A stretch of 64,000 bases of DNA from Spartobacteria bacterium (GTDB lineage Bacteria; Verrucomicrobiota; Verrucomicrobiia; Chthoniobacterales; UBA10450). A program made the translations under genes and the position numbers. Where the stretch lies: assembly GCA_021325495.1 (NCBI GenBank), contig JAJPGZ010000012.1, positions 56,131 through 120,130 of the forward strand. Direction: 5' to 3'. Within the stretch, counting starts at the first letter, position 1; each line of letters begins with the position of its first letter. This document shows, piece after piece, positions 37,059 to 46,303 of the stretch. The notes under the pieces were generated by a model. It was not told the origin of the DNA, made no database searches, and saw only the letters and a list, made by a program, of their open reading frames with translations.

Positions 37059-38942
37059 TTAGCGCAATTCGTCCACGGAAATTGTGCGGGCGTATTCGCC
37101 CAGCTCCTCCCGCTTCCACCAGGCGCCGCTTTGGCGACGTTCCTCCGCGCTCGTAAATCGATACCGATAAAACCGCGAGCGAATGAAATGCGGCGGCGCA
37201 TTGGGAAATGGATTACGCGAGAAAAGCTGCGTCACGTCGTGCTTCCCTTCGAGCAAACTAATCAGCAGCCTAACGAACCACTGATTTTGCCGTGGCGTCC
37301 CGAGCGCCGCGAACCACATTTGCCAATCGAGCCGCGGTTGATGCGGCGCGCACCAGCCCGGCGCGCGGTTTACGTCGCCCGGTTTCCATTTGAATTCGTA
37401 TGGCGCCCAATCGATCCCGTCCGCGCTGCCTTCGAGAATGATCTCCTTTCGATCTTTCGTCATCACGCGAAACAATCCGTAACCGTTCGCGATTCGAAAT
37501 CGCTCGATCCGTTCGTACGTCCAGCGGACCGGCCCCGGCATCTCCGCCTCTGGCCGGCACGCTTCGTAGAGAAACCACGCGTTCACTGGCAAAGTGACGA
37601 TGAGAACCACGACGCTGGCGAAGATCGACAATCGCTCGACTCCTCTTCTGTAGCGGCGGTCTCTGACCGTCGCCGTTTTCTCCCAAACGACCGCGTCATC
37701 AATCAGCAACAAACACAAGGCGATCGTGAGCAGATTGAAAAAATTGTAGTTCCCCGTGATCGCGATGCAGAGTTGCAAGAAAATCAGCAGCGCCGCCGCG
37801 ATCACGCGCAATCGTCGCGGCGACCACATGAAAAACGGGACGACGATTTCAACGAAGAGACAAAACGCGACCGAAAATTCCTTGAACCATTCCGAATGTT
37901 TGTCCGCGACCCACGAGACGACTGTCGGCAGCGGTTGCGACCAATAGTGATAGTCGAGCGCGGTCAGGTCCCACCAACAGTTGTCGCCGCTCGTCAGCTT
38001 CACCACGCCCGACATGAACATGAGTTTGAACAAAAGGAGCTTGAGCAGAAAAAACGCGACGCGATTGACTGGCTCTTCTGTGGCGGCAGGCGTCTCGCCT
38101 GCATCGGTGGAATGGTTCGTAGCCGAGACGGCTGCCGCCCCAGGAAAGAGCCGCCACGGCGCGAGAAAGATCGACAAGAAACCGGTCTCGAGCAGGAGGA
38201 TGTCCCACTGGAAATTGAGAAACGTCTGGCCGGCGACGGTGAGCGAAAGATAGAAGACAAACAACAGGCCTAACGAAATCGGCTGCGCCACGCCAATGAT
38301 GAGCAAGATCGACAACAACACGCCGCCGCCACAGAGAAAATGCAGGAACGCGTTGCTCGCATTGAACCAGCATAATGTCGGCAAGATCGACATAGCGCGT
38401 GCGCCGAGCTGTTCGCGCGCCGCGTTTAAGTAATCGCCGATCGGCAGAATGCCATTCGCGCCGATAAGTCCATCGATCTGCACCCAAAGCGAAACGAACG
38501 CGATGAGATAGACGAGACCGAGCGCGCGCAGAAACCACCGTCGCGCCCAGAAATAGTTAGGCCGGCGCACGTCTTCGCCCCAAAACAGTCGCGTGATCCC
38601 GGAGCTGAACTTGCGATTGCGCGCGACGATTCGGTAGCCGAATTCCGAGATGCCCGCGAAGCCCGGCAAATTCGCGTAGCTCCACCACAACCATTTCCTG
38701 CCTAACGAACGATAAACCGCCTGCGCGCCGGTAAACACGTTGCCATCGCTATCGATCAACACGACCGAGCGCTGGAATTGCTCGCGCGGGATTTCCGGAA
38801 AGCGATTGTCGATCTTCTGCGAAGTTTCGTATTCAACCGCGCCGCGAGTCAGCTCGCGCCAACGTTCAATCCACAATCCGCAGAAATGACAATCGCCGTC
38901 CCAAATCAACAGCGGCTTCGCGGGCGGATTCGCAACTTTCAT
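37059..38942 (-). CDS. DCC1-like domain fused to lipase maturation factor family domain
   Basis: 627 residues from the ATG at 38942. Residues 1-115 are a DCC1-like thiol oxidoreductase (DUF393): LLIWDGDCHFCGLWIERW with the DxxCxxC signature. The rest is a multi-helix membrane protein with the lipase-maturation-factor (LMF1) pattern: LLFVFYLSLTVAGQTFLNFQWDILLLETGFLSIFLAPW, GVVKLTSGDNCWWDLTALDYHYWSQPLP, and WMWFAALGTPRQNQWFVRLL. In animals LMF1 matures lipases in the ER; bacterial members are uncharacterised. Two palindromic repeats lie in frame (38087-38147, 37645-37675). It is the downstream neighbour of xth with a 4-nt overlap. Confidence 0.82.
   Translation of the reverse strand: MKVANPPAKPLLIWDGDCHFCGLWIERWRELTRGAVEYETSQKIDNRFPEIPREQFQRSVVLIDSDGNVFTGAQAVYRSLGRKWLWWSYANLPGFAGISEFGYRIVARNRKFSSGITRLFWGEDVRRPNYFWARRWFLRALGLVYLIAFVSLWVQIDGLIGANGILPIGDYLNAAREQLGARAMSILPTLCWFNASNAFLHFLCGGGVLLSILLIIGVAQPISLGLLFVFYLSLTVAGQTFLNFQWDILLLETGFLSIFLAPWRLFPGAAAVSATNHSTDAGETPAATEEPVNRVAFFLLKLLLFKLMFMSGVVKLTSGDNCWWDLTALDYHYWSQPLPTVVSWVADKHSEWFKEFSVAFCLFVEIVVPFFMWSPRRLRVIAAALLIFLQLCIAITGNYNFFNLLTIALCLLLIDDAVVWEKTATVRDRRYRRGVERLSIFASVVVLIVTLPVNAWFLYEACRPEAEMPGPVRWTYERIERFRIANGYGLFRVMTKDRKEIILEGSADGIDWAPYEFKWKPGDVNRAPGWCAPHQPRLDWQMWFAALGTPRQNQWFVRLLISLLEGKHDVTQLFSRNPFPNAPPHFIRSRFYRYRFTSAEERRQSGAWWKREELGEYARTISVDELR
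37645..37675. repeat. Short palindromic repeat R5 within the LMF gene
   Basis: Arms GGCGGTC and GACCGTC (part of AGCGGCGGTCTCTGACCGTC) form a hairpin in frame within the LMF coding sequence, translated as part of TATVRDRRYRRGVE. REP-like. Confidence 0.55.
38087..38147. repeat. Palindromic repeat R4 within the LMF gene
   Basis: GGCGGCAGGCGTCTCGCCTG on one side and GCCGAGACGGCTGCCGCC on the other form nested hairpins. The translation, ATNHSTDAGETPAATEEP, lies between two membrane segments and looks like an inserted low-complexity loop. An AGETPAAT-like peptide from such repeats is a mark of repeat insertion into coding sequence. Confidence 0.65.
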
Positions 38943-39703
38943 ATGGCAAACTCGGCCCAGATCGGCGCGTGGTCGGATGGATCTTTGCCTTTGCGCAAAT
39001 CGCGGTCGATTCCCGCGGCCGTACACTTTCCCGCGAGCAATTTACTCGCAAGCACGGCGTCGATGCGTAAACCGCGATTTTTTTGGAACGAAAGCATCCG
39101 GTAATCCCACCACGTGAACATACCCGGCTCGTGGTGATGCAAACGCAACGTGTCGATCAAACCGATATCGCACACTTGCTGAAACGCGGCGCGCTCATCA
39201 TCCGAGCACATGATTGCGCCGCGCCAAAGCTGCGGGTCGTGCGTGTCGATGTCTTCGGGTGCGACGTTGAAATCGCCGCAGACGATAAGATCGACATCGT
39301 TCGCTTTCGTTAGGCAATCGCGCAGACGGCGATACCATTGCAGTTTGTATTCGAAGGCGGGCGAGCCGACAGCCTGCCCGTTAGGCGCGTAGATGGAATA
39401 GATGCGCACATTGTCGATCTTAGCGGAAATGACCCGCGCTTGTGGATCGTCAACTTCATCGCACAACGAAGCCCGCATTTCGTCAGGCCCAGTCTTCGAG
39501 AGAATGGCGACGCCGTTGTAGGATTTCTCGCCGTGATACGCGCTGCAATAGCCGGCGGCCTGCAACGCGAGCTCGGGAAATTGTTCGTCCGGACATTTCG
39601 TTTCCTGCAAACAAACGACGTCCGGTTTGGTTTGTTCCAGCCACTCGAACAATCGGTCCTGACGTTTGCGCAGCGAATTGATGTTCCAGGATGCGACTTT
39701 CAC
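38939..39703 (-). CDS. xth: Exodeoxyribonuclease III
   Basis: 254 residues of the EEP nuclease family; removes 3' blocks and cuts abasic sites in DNA. MKVASWNINSLRKR at the start, the metal-binding Glu in CLQETKCP, YAPNGQAVG, GDFNVAPEDIDTHDP, and the catalytic SDHAPIWAEF at the end. ATGA overlap with the LMF gene downstream. Confidence 0.95.
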   Translation of the reverse strand: MKVASWNINSLRKRQDRLFEWLEQTKPDVVCLQETKCPDEQFPELALQAAGYCSAYHGEKSYNGVAILSKTGPDEMRASLCDEVDDPQARVISAKIDNVRIYSIYAPNGQAVGSPAFEYKLQWYRRLRDCLTKANDVDLIVCGDFNVAPEDIDTHDPQLWRGAIMCSDDERAAFQQVCDIGLIDTLRLHHHEPGMFTWWDYRMLSFQKNRGLRIDAVLASKLLAGKCTAAGIDRDLRKGKDPSDHAPIWAEFAI

Positions 39704-39712
39704 ATGTCGATC

Positions 39713-41089
39713 TTACAATTCGATCTCCACGCCCGGCGGCGGCACGATGATTTCGCTTTGCGGAAGATCGACATGTAAACGTGCGCGCATCCATTCGACC
39801 GCGGGCGGGTCACCGTGCACGAGCACAATTTTCTTCGGCGCAATCTTCTTTGCGTATTCGACTAACGATTCGCGCGACGCGTGCGCGCTGAATTGAAATT
39901 GCTGCCGCTGACAACGCAAACGCTGCGGCGCTTCGTCAGAATCGAGCGCAATCTCGGTTTCCGGTTCGGCGTCGCGCAAAATTCCCGCGGGCGAAAGCGG
40001 ATCGGCGTAGCCGACGAAGAAAACGGAGTGGCGCGGATTCTCGATCACGCGCCGCGCGAAAATATTCGAGAGCGTTTTCGGCGTCATCATTCCGCTCGAT
40101 AGCGCATAGATTCGCCCGCCGCGCGCGGGCGCCTCGCCGATGTTTTGTCCATTCAAGATAAACGGATCGACCTCGTGCATGAATTGCACGCGCGGAAGCT
40201 GACGCCGGCTCATGCTCGAACGCTGGTCGTAAATGTTCGTCATCTTGGCGCTGAGCCCGCCGATGTAGATCGGACAATCGTCGAGCATTTGCGCGCGTTT
40301 AAAATTGTGGATCATCGCGAGCACTTCCTGCGTTTTACCGAGAGCGAATACCGGAATGAGGACGCAGCCGCCTTGATCGAACGCGGCGTTGATCGCGTCA
40401 CACAGACGTTTTTCTTCGCTCGCGCGCGTCCAGCCGGCCGGCGTGGGATGATCGCCTCGCGTGCATTCCATGATCAAGATGTCGATCTTGTCGTTAGGAA
40501 ACTCCGCAGCTTGCATGATGGTTTGATCGTCGAAATTGACGTCGCCAGTGTAGAAAACAGTTTGGTCGCGCGTGCGCAGCAAAACTCCGGACGATCCGAG
40601 CACATGGCCGGCGTCGTAAAACTCGAATGTCGTCGTTTCGGTTTCGTTAGGCCGGACGCGCTCGCCGGCGATGCTCACGCGTTGTCGATACGGGCAGAAT
40701 TGCCACAGCTCGCTCGCGTCCTGCACCCCGCGATGGGTAAAGAGCGGATACAACATCGTGCCGAGCTCTTCGCGCTGGCGCGTCATAACGTTGACCGAAT
40801 TGTGCAGAAGCGCGTCGCCGATGTCGCCGGTCGCTTCCGGCATGAAGACGCGCGCTCGCGGTTGTCGCCGCATCAACACCGGCAATGTGCCGATGTGGTC
40901 CTGATGCGCGTGCGAAACGATGATTGCGTCCAGTTGTCGATCTTGCATCGCCGCAAAATTCGGCAGCGCTTCTTCGCCTTCGAATTTCGGATGCATCCCG
41001 CTGTCGAGCACGAGCCGGTGTTCGTCGGTCTCGATGTAGTACGAATTCGCACCGATCTCGGTGCGACGCGTGAGGTTAATGAATTTCAT
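39713..41089 (-). CDS. MBL-fold beta-CASP RNA/DNA-processing hydrolase
   Basis: 458 residues. Metallo-beta-lactamase motif SHAHQDHIGTLP (near residue 60), GHVLGSSGVLL and the Asp ligand in YTGD. The beta-CASP region has MECTRGDHP, ALGKTQEVL, SSGMM and the C-terminal His motifs FSAHAS and LVHGDPPAV. Such proteins (CPSF-73/TTHA0252 like) are ribonucleases. Follows exonuclease III across a 9-bp gap on the same strand, suggesting a nucleic-acid processing operon. An inverted M1 pair (39705 and 39764) sits at its end. Confidence 0.88.
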   Translation of the reverse strand: MKFINLTRRTEIGANSYYIETDEHRLVLDSGMHPKFEGEEALPNFAAMQDRQLDAIIVSHAHQDHIGTLPVLMRRQPRARVFMPEATGDIGDALLHNSVNVMTRQREELGTMLYPLFTHRGVQDASELWQFCPYRQRVSIAGERVRPNETETTTFEFYDAGHVLGSSGVLLRTRDQTVFYTGDVNFDDQTIMQAAEFPNDKIDILIMECTRGDHPTPAGWTRASEEKRLCDAINAAFDQGGCVLIPVFALGKTQEVLAMIHNFKRAQMLDDCPIYIGGLSAKMTNIYDQRSSMSRRQLPRVQFMHEVDPFILNGQNIGEAPARGGRIYALSSGMMTPKTLSNIFARRVIENPRHSVFFVGYADPLSPAGILRDAEPETEIALDSDEAPQRLRCQRQQFQFSAHASRESLVEYAKKIAPKKIVLVHGDPPAVEWMRARLHVDLPQSEIIVPPPGVEIEL

Positions 41090-41177
41090 TGTAACCGTGC
41101 GTCCGCGGCGCCGGTCTCCAAGATCAGGAGTAAGAACAATTCGATTGGATGCAACTGCGTCCTAACAATTCGGTTCA
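41090..41177. other. Divergent intergenic region
   Basis: 88 bp between the beta-CASP gene (minus) and the DUF1800 gene (plus), probably holding both promoters. It contains an M2 variant TCCTAACAATTC (about 41161). I see no strong consensus promoter or ribosome binding site. Confidence 0.4.
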
Positions 41178-42665
41178 ATGAACATGTTGCCCCCGCTGCC
41201 GACGTCGAAGTGGAATGAAGCCACGGCCGCACATTTGTTGAATCGCGCGGCGTTCGGCGGAACGCCGGAGGAAATCGAGGCCACGCGTCGCAAAGGGCTC
41301 GCCCTCGCCGTGCGCGATCTCGTGGATGTGCGCAGCGAAACCGCGGAGCTGCCGCCGCCAAAATGGGCGCATCCGCGGAACATCGCCGCCATTCGCATGG
41401 AAGCGCGCGAGGCGAAGGCGAATCCGGACGCCGAAAATAAAAAACGCGAGCTGCGCATGATGGAAGGCGAAGAGATTGTCGATCTTCGCCGCTGGTGGCT
41501 TGAACGCATGATGAACGGACCGGCGCCGTTACTGGAAAAGATGACGTTGTTCTGGCACGGACACTTCGCCACCAGCGCGCAAAAAGTTCGCGACATGTAT
41601 TGGATGTGGCTGCAGAACGACACGCTGCGACGACATGCGCTCGGAAATTTCGCCACGCTCACGAAAAAAATTTCGCGCGACCCGGCGATGATGATCTATC
41701 TCGATCTTCAACAAAACCGGCCGGTGCACCCGAACGAAAATTGGGCGCGCGAGTTGATGGAGCTCTTCACCGTCGGCATCGGAAATTACACCGAGGACGA
41801 CATTCGCGAATCGGCGCGCGCGTTCACCGGTTATCGGCTCGACCTAACGAACCAGCAATTTCGCTTCGTGCCGAGGCAGCATGATCCCACAAACAAAACA
41901 TTCATGGGCCACACCGGTCCACTCGATGGCGACAACATCATCGACATTCTCGTAAGCAAACCGGCCTGCGCGCAGTTCATCGGCCGAAAATTGTGGCGTT
42001 ACTTCGTCGAAGACGAACCGTCGAATGCGATTGTCGATCTTGTCGCGAAAACGATCCGCGCTCACGGCTTCGAAATGCGTCCGGTGCTGCACGAAATTTT
42101 CAGCTCGGCCGAATTTTATTCTGAACGGGCCATGCGTGCGCAGATCAAGAGCCCGGTGCAATACATCGTGCAGACGTGCAAGCAGCTCGACGCGCCGCTC
42201 CCCTCACCCATCGTCGCGCAAAACGCGATGCGGCAAATGGGCCAGCTGCTCTTCGCACCGCCGAATGTGAAAGGCTGGGACGGCGGCAAAACGTGGATCA
42301 CAACATCGACATTGTTGTTTCGATATAACTTCGCGAACTATCTCATTAACGGCGACGCCATTCTGCCGCCGGGCGCGGGCGGAAAAACGGCCGGGCCGGG
42401 ATTTCAGCGACCGTTGCAACGAGGCGCGAATCAAATTCGACGCGATCCGATCGATGTCGCAAAATTGGTTCCGGCGGAGTTGCGCGACCGGCCGGATGAA
42501 CTTGTCGATCTTTTAAGCGCCCGCCTGTTTCAAACGCGCGCCGGCGACAAAGAGCGAGCGACGTTCGTGCAATACCTGGAGGCGCGAAAACCGGACACGA
42601 GCGACGCGACCATGCGCGGCCTCGTGCACCTGATGATGAGCACGCCGCAATTTCAATTGGCCTAA
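41178..42665 (+). CDS. DUF1800 family protein
   Basis: 495 residues. Conserved family segments: AAHLLNRAAFGGTPEEIEA near the start, LEKMTLFWHGHFATSAQKV near 115-135, DPAMMIYLDLQQNRPVHPNENWARELMELFTVGIGNYTEDDIRESARAFTGY around 170-220, and KSPVQYIVQTCKQL near 315. DUF1800 and DUF1501 proteins are encoded together in Planctomycetota, Verrucomicrobiota and others, linked to exported macromolecular assemblies, function unproven. Ends by an M2-supplied stop; 7 bp before the DUF1501 gene. Confidence 0.9.
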   Translation: MNMLPPLPTSKWNEATAAHLLNRAAFGGTPEEIEATRRKGLALAVRDLVDVRSETAELPPPKWAHPRNIAAIRMEAREAKANPDAENKKRELRMMEGEEIVDLRRWWLERMMNGPAPLLEKMTLFWHGHFATSAQKVRDMYWMWLQNDTLRRHALGNFATLTKKISRDPAMMIYLDLQQNRPVHPNENWARELMELFTVGIGNYTEDDIRESARAFTGYRLDLTNQQFRFVPRQHDPTNKTFMGHTGPLDGDNIIDILVSKPACAQFIGRKLWRYFVEDEPSNAIVDLVAKTIRAHGFEMRPVLHEIFSSAEFYSERAMRAQIKSPVQYIVQTCKQLDAPLPSPIVAQNAMRQMGQLLFAPPNVKGWDGGKTWITTSTLLFRYNFANYLINGDAILPPGAGGKTAGPGFQRPLQRGANQIRRDPIDVAKLVPAELRDRPDELVDLLSARLFQTRAGDKERATFVQYLEARKPDTSDATMRGLVHLMMSTPQFQLA

Positions 42666-42671
42666 CAAATC

Positions 42672-43985
42672 ATGAAAACGACATTGCAAACACGCCGCAA
42701 ATTTCTGCGCACGTCCATGCTCGGCGCGGCCGCGACCTGGACGCTCCCGATCTTTCTCGAGAAAACATTTTTCGCGCTCGACGCCATGGCGGCCGAAGCG
42801 CTCACCCAAAGCGCGACCGGAAAGGACGGGACCATTCTCGTCGTCCTGCAACTCGCCGGCGGCAATGATGGACTCAACACCGTCGTTCCGTTCGGTGACG
42901 ATGCGTATTATCGCGCGCGACCCCGACTCGGACTCGCCGCGGACAAGCTGCTCAAGATCGACAATCACATTGCGCTCAACGGAAAATTGAGCGGACTCAA
43001 GTCACTCTACGACGACGGCCATCTTGCCGTCGTGCAAGGGGTCGGTTATCCAAATCCGAACCGCTCCCATTTTCGTTCGACCGAGATTTGGCAGACCGCT
43101 TCGGACGCCGAGCGAAATGAAAATCACGGTTGGTTAGGCCGCTACTTCGATAATCAATGCGCCGGCTGCGATCCGACGGTGGGCGTGGCCATCGGCGACG
43201 AAATGCCGCAGGCGTTCGCGGCGAAAAATCCGACCGGCGTCACGTTTTCGCGGCCGGAACAATTTCGTTATCGCTCTTCCAGTCGCGAAGAAGATTTCTT
43301 CCGCCAGCTCAACGAACCGGGCGAAGACGATGCAAGATCGACAATCGCACCTGACGGCGCATCGATCGGCAATCTCGCCGGCGCGTCGAACGGCGGCGCG
43401 AGCACGCTCGATTTTCTCCAGCGCACCGCCCTCGACGCGCAATTGAGCTCGGACAAGATTTTGGAGATCGCGCGCAAATACAAATCGACCGTGGCCTATC
43501 CGACCACCCAGCTCGGCGCCAGTCTCAACATTATCGCGCGCATGATCGCCGGCGGCCTAACGACGCGGGTTTACTACGCCAGCCAGGGCGGCTTCGACAC
43601 CCACGCCGGACAAATCGGCGCGCATGAGCGCTTGTTAGGCGATTTCAACGACGCCATCACCGCGTTCGTTGTCGATCTTAAACAACAAGGGAACTTCGAG
43701 CGCGTGTTGCTCATGACCTTCAGCGAATTCGGCCGACGCGTGCAGGAGAATGCGAACGGCGGCACGGACCACGGCACAGCCGCGCCCATGTTCGTGCTCG
43801 GCGGAAAGGTGAAAGCGGGATTGTTAGGCAAATATCCGAGCCTGACCGACCTCGACCGCGGCGATCTCAAATTCAACACCGATTTCCGCAGCGTTTACGG
43901 AACGGTGCTCGATCAATGGTTGAAAGCGCCGAGCCAGAGTGTGCTCGGGCGCAAATTCGCCGCGCTCCCGCTTCTGCAAATGTAA
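42672..43985 (+). CDS. DUF1501 family protein, Tat-exported
   Basis: 437 residues. Twin-arginine signal TRRKFLRTSMLGAAATWTL (RR near 8-9), so exported folded. VVLQLAGGNDGLNTVVPFGDDAYYRARP begins the domain; later NPNRSHFRSTEIWQTA, GGFDTHAGQI and TFSEFGRRVQENANGGTDHGTAAPMFVLGG are the DUF1501 (sulfatase-like fold) signatures. Works with the DUF1800 partner encoded upstream. Confidence 0.93.
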   Translation: MKTTLQTRRKFLRTSMLGAAATWTLPIFLEKTFFALDAMAAEALTQSATGKDGTILVVLQLAGGNDGLNTVVPFGDDAYYRARPRLGLAADKLLKIDNHIALNGKLSGLKSLYDDGHLAVVQGVGYPNPNRSHFRSTEIWQTASDAERNENHGWLGRYFDNQCAGCDPTVGVAIGDEMPQAFAAKNPTGVTFSRPEQFRYRSSSREEDFFRQLNEPGEDDARSTIAPDGASIGNLAGASNGGASTLDFLQRTALDAQLSSDKILEIARKYKSTVAYPTTQLGASLNIIARMIAGGLTTRVYYASQGGFDTHAGQIGAHERLLGDFNDAITAFVVDLKQQGNFERVLLMTFSEFGRRVQENANGGTDHGTAAPMFVLGGKVKAGLLGKYPSLTDLDRGDLKFNTDFRSVYGTVLDQWLKAPSQSVLGRKFAALPLLQM

Positions 43986-44003
43986 TTGTCGATCTTGCGC
44001 GAA

Positions 44004-45053
44004 TCAGAGCAGCTCGCGCAAAACGCGCAGCCAATTTCCGCGCAAAATCTTTTCGATGTCCGCGTCGCTGAATCCGCGCTCGATCAGTTTGCGCGTGAGA
44101 TTGCGCGCGTGACGATGGTTCGTCAGGTCGGGAATAAAATTCGGCAGCGTCAACTTCGCTTCCAGCTCTTTGACGACCTGCGCGGGCAGTTGTTGAAATA
44201 AGTACTCGCAGAAATCGAAACCGATCCCGACGCCCTCGATGCCGATAAGATCGACAATGTGCTCGATGTGATCGACGTAATGATCAACCGTGCTCTTCTC
44301 CTTTTTTGGACTAACGAGAATCGCGTTGACTCCGACGACGCCGCCGCGCTGGCCGACGATTTTGATTTGCTCGTCGCTCACGTTGCGCTCGATGTCGTAA
44401 AACTTCCGTACGTTCGCGTGCGAAACAATCAGCGGCTTGCTCGTAAGATCGACAATCTCTTCGAAACCTTTCGGATTGATATGCGCGAGATCGATGATGA
44501 TGCCGAGGCGCTCACATTCGCGGACCACGTCCCGACCAAACGCGGTCAAGCCATCGCGGGGCGAGCCGCTCGATTTGAAAATGGCGCCGCTGGCGGCGGC
44601 GTTGCGGCGCGCATGCGTGAGACCGACGCTTCGCAAACCGAGTTCGTAGAACGCGCGCAAAAGATCGACATCGTCGCCTAACGGCTCCACGCCTTCCATC
44701 GTGATGAGAATCGCGATTTTATTCGCCGCGCGCGCCTGTTCGAGCTCGCGAAACGTTTTGCAAATCGCGAACCGGTCTTGCGCCGCCTCTACTTCCGCAT
44801 ACAGCCGCGCCACTTGATCGAGCGCTACCCGCAGTCCCGTTTCCGGCAAATATCGATCTTCGACGTAAATCGCTGCACCCATCGCCCCGACGTCGCCCTC
44901 TTCGAACTCCGCCAGATAATGCGACACGAGCGCGCCGGGCCGATTCCGTTTTTCGTAGAGATCCATCGGCAAATCGAAATGAAGATCGACAATTCCATCA
45001 CGATGCAGTCGCGCGACGCGCGCCTCGATATCGTTAGGCGAGTGCGAACTCAT
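44004..45053 (-). CDS. Membrane dipeptidase (peptidase M19)
   Basis: About 349 residues. DLHFDLP is the zinc site (family DxH), ITMEGVEPLGDD the bridging Glu, GLTHARRN the next His, DLAHINPKG and LIVSHANVRKF the zinc His region, and GIGFDF the C-terminal Asp. Renal-dipeptidase family enzymes cleave dipeptides including those with D-residues. The ATG at 45053 is used: the longer frame to 45311 is the antisense of the CHASE2 gene. Four-nt overlap with the CHASE2-like gene at its start. Confidence 0.88.
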   Translation of the reverse strand: MSSHSPNDIEARVARLHRDGIVDLHFDLPMDLYEKRNRPGALVSHYLAEFEEGDVGAMGAAIYVEDRYLPETGLRVALDQVARLYAEVEAAQDRFAICKTFRELEQARAANKIAILITMEGVEPLGDDVDLLRAFYELGLRSVGLTHARRNAAASGAIFKSSGSPRDGLTAFGRDVVRECERLGIIIDLAHINPKGFEEIVDLTSKPLIVSHANVRKFYDIERNVSDEQIKIVGQRGGVVGVNAILVSPKKEKSTVDHYVDHIEHIVDLIGIEGVGIGFDFCEYLFQQLPAQVVKELEAKLTLPNFIPDLTNHRHARNLTRKLIERGFSDADIEKILRGNWLRVLRELL

Positions 45054-46240
45054 AACGACGGCGGCGACGGCGCGACCGTCGGAAGATCGGGATCGCTTTT
45101 CGAGCGAGGCGCGAACAAACAAAATACCGCGACCAGCCAGATCGCGCTCAGCGGCAACGCGCCCGGGAGCCAGATCGACCAGCGGGAGACGAGCCCGAGC
45201 GCGAGCATGCAATACGCCGCGGTGATGGCGATGGCCATGAGCATGATGTCGATCCGCGAAAACCGTCGCACGATTGTGCTCAGCAAAACGAGCGCGACGA
45301 TGAAAGCGCAATCAAACCACCAGCTTACGCGCCTAACAAATGCGTTCGATTGAATGGTGGCGATGGTCGCGGCCCAGGCGGTTGAGTCCGGCGCGGCACG
45401 CACGATCACAACGTCGTCGCGCATATCTTCGAAATTCGCGGTGCCTGGCGTTTTCTTTTCGTGCTGTTGCGCGGCGAGCAACAGCTCCGCCAGCTGGAGA
45501 TGACGCGCGCGTCGCGCCGCGTTTGGATTGATCAGCGCCGTGCCGTCCGAGCGAATCGGAATCTGCCTGCCGTTCGGCAACGAAATGAAATTGCCGATGT
45601 CGATCTTCACTTCGGCCGGCGTGATGCGCATCCAGAGCAGCGCCGCCTGCAAGGCGAATGCCGGGATCACGTCGCCACGATATTGGAAGAGCATCGGCAC
45701 GTGGATTTCGTCGGCGACGTCGTTAGGCAAATTGATAAAACCGAGAGTGGAAAGCAGTCGAATGTCTTCGTCCGGTTGGCGCCCGATGCCGGAGAAGACC
45801 GGGAGATCGCCGCGGCGACCGGTCACATTGGTGAAACCCGTAATCTCAACCGCGGGCGCGTCCGCATCGGGCGTCGCGGTCAGCTCCGCCGCCGCCAGCA
45901 TTTTCGGAATACGCATCGCTTGATCGACAAGAATTTGTTCCTGCTCCCCGCTGCTCGCCGGCCACTGCAAGATCGGTTCGAACGCAACGACGGTCGGTTT
46001 GAATTCCATCGCCGCCTGGACGAAGAGCGAAAATTCCAGCGGCGATGGCAGCGGCTGCGACTTGTTAGGCTCGGCCGTCATGTCCACGATCGTGAGCGGA
46101 ATGCGCGCAGTCATCGGGCGGGAATTGCGCAGGAGCCAGCGCAGATACGTTTCGTCGTAGCGTTGCAATCGCGGCTCGCGCAAAAAAAGCAGACTCGCGA
46201 GCACGATCGTGAACATGAGCCAGATCGACGGGCGTTGCAT
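45050..46240 (-). CDS. CHASE2-like sensory domain protein
   Basis: About 396 residues from the ATG at 46240. N-terminal membrane segment (FTIVLASLLFL), a large extracytoplasmic domain with LTIVDMTAEPNKSQPLPSPLEFSLFVQAAM and VVAFEPILQW, matching CHASE2 (RYDETYLRWLLRN similar to the family start with D-x-Y-DR), then three membrane helices near the C-terminus. No kinase, cyclase or output domain follows, so it is a stand-alone receptor or an accessory protein. Its gene overlaps the downstream dipeptidase. Confidence 0.6.
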   Translation of the reverse strand: MQRPSIWLMFTIVLASLLFLREPRLQRYDETYLRWLLRNSRPMTARIPLTIVDMTAEPNKSQPLPSPLEFSLFVQAAMEFKPTVVAFEPILQWPASSGEQEQILVDQAMRIPKMLAAAELTATPDADAPAVEITGFTNVTGRRGDLPVFSGIGRQPDEDIRLLSTLGFINLPNDVADEIHVPMLFQYRGDVIPAFALQAALLWMRITPAEVKIDIGNFISLPNGRQIPIRSDGTALINPNAARRARHLQLAELLLAAQQHEKKTPGTANFEDMRDDVVIVRAAPDSTAWAATIATIQSNAFVRRVSWWFDCAFIVALVLLSTIVRRFSRIDIMLMAIAITAAYCMLALGLVSRWSIWLPGALPLSAIWLVAVFCLFAPRSKSDPDLPTVAPSPPSL

Positions 46241-46303
46241 CGCGGCGAAATTAGGAACGCGCCGCGCCAAAAACAAACCTAATCGCGAATGAAGATGGCG
46301 ATC

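Noticed and set aside
37050..38273. 407-residue plus-strand frame opposite the LMF fusion gene
   Set aside because: Charged, repetitive antisense translation; the minus strand shows clear membrane segments and a DCC1 motif.
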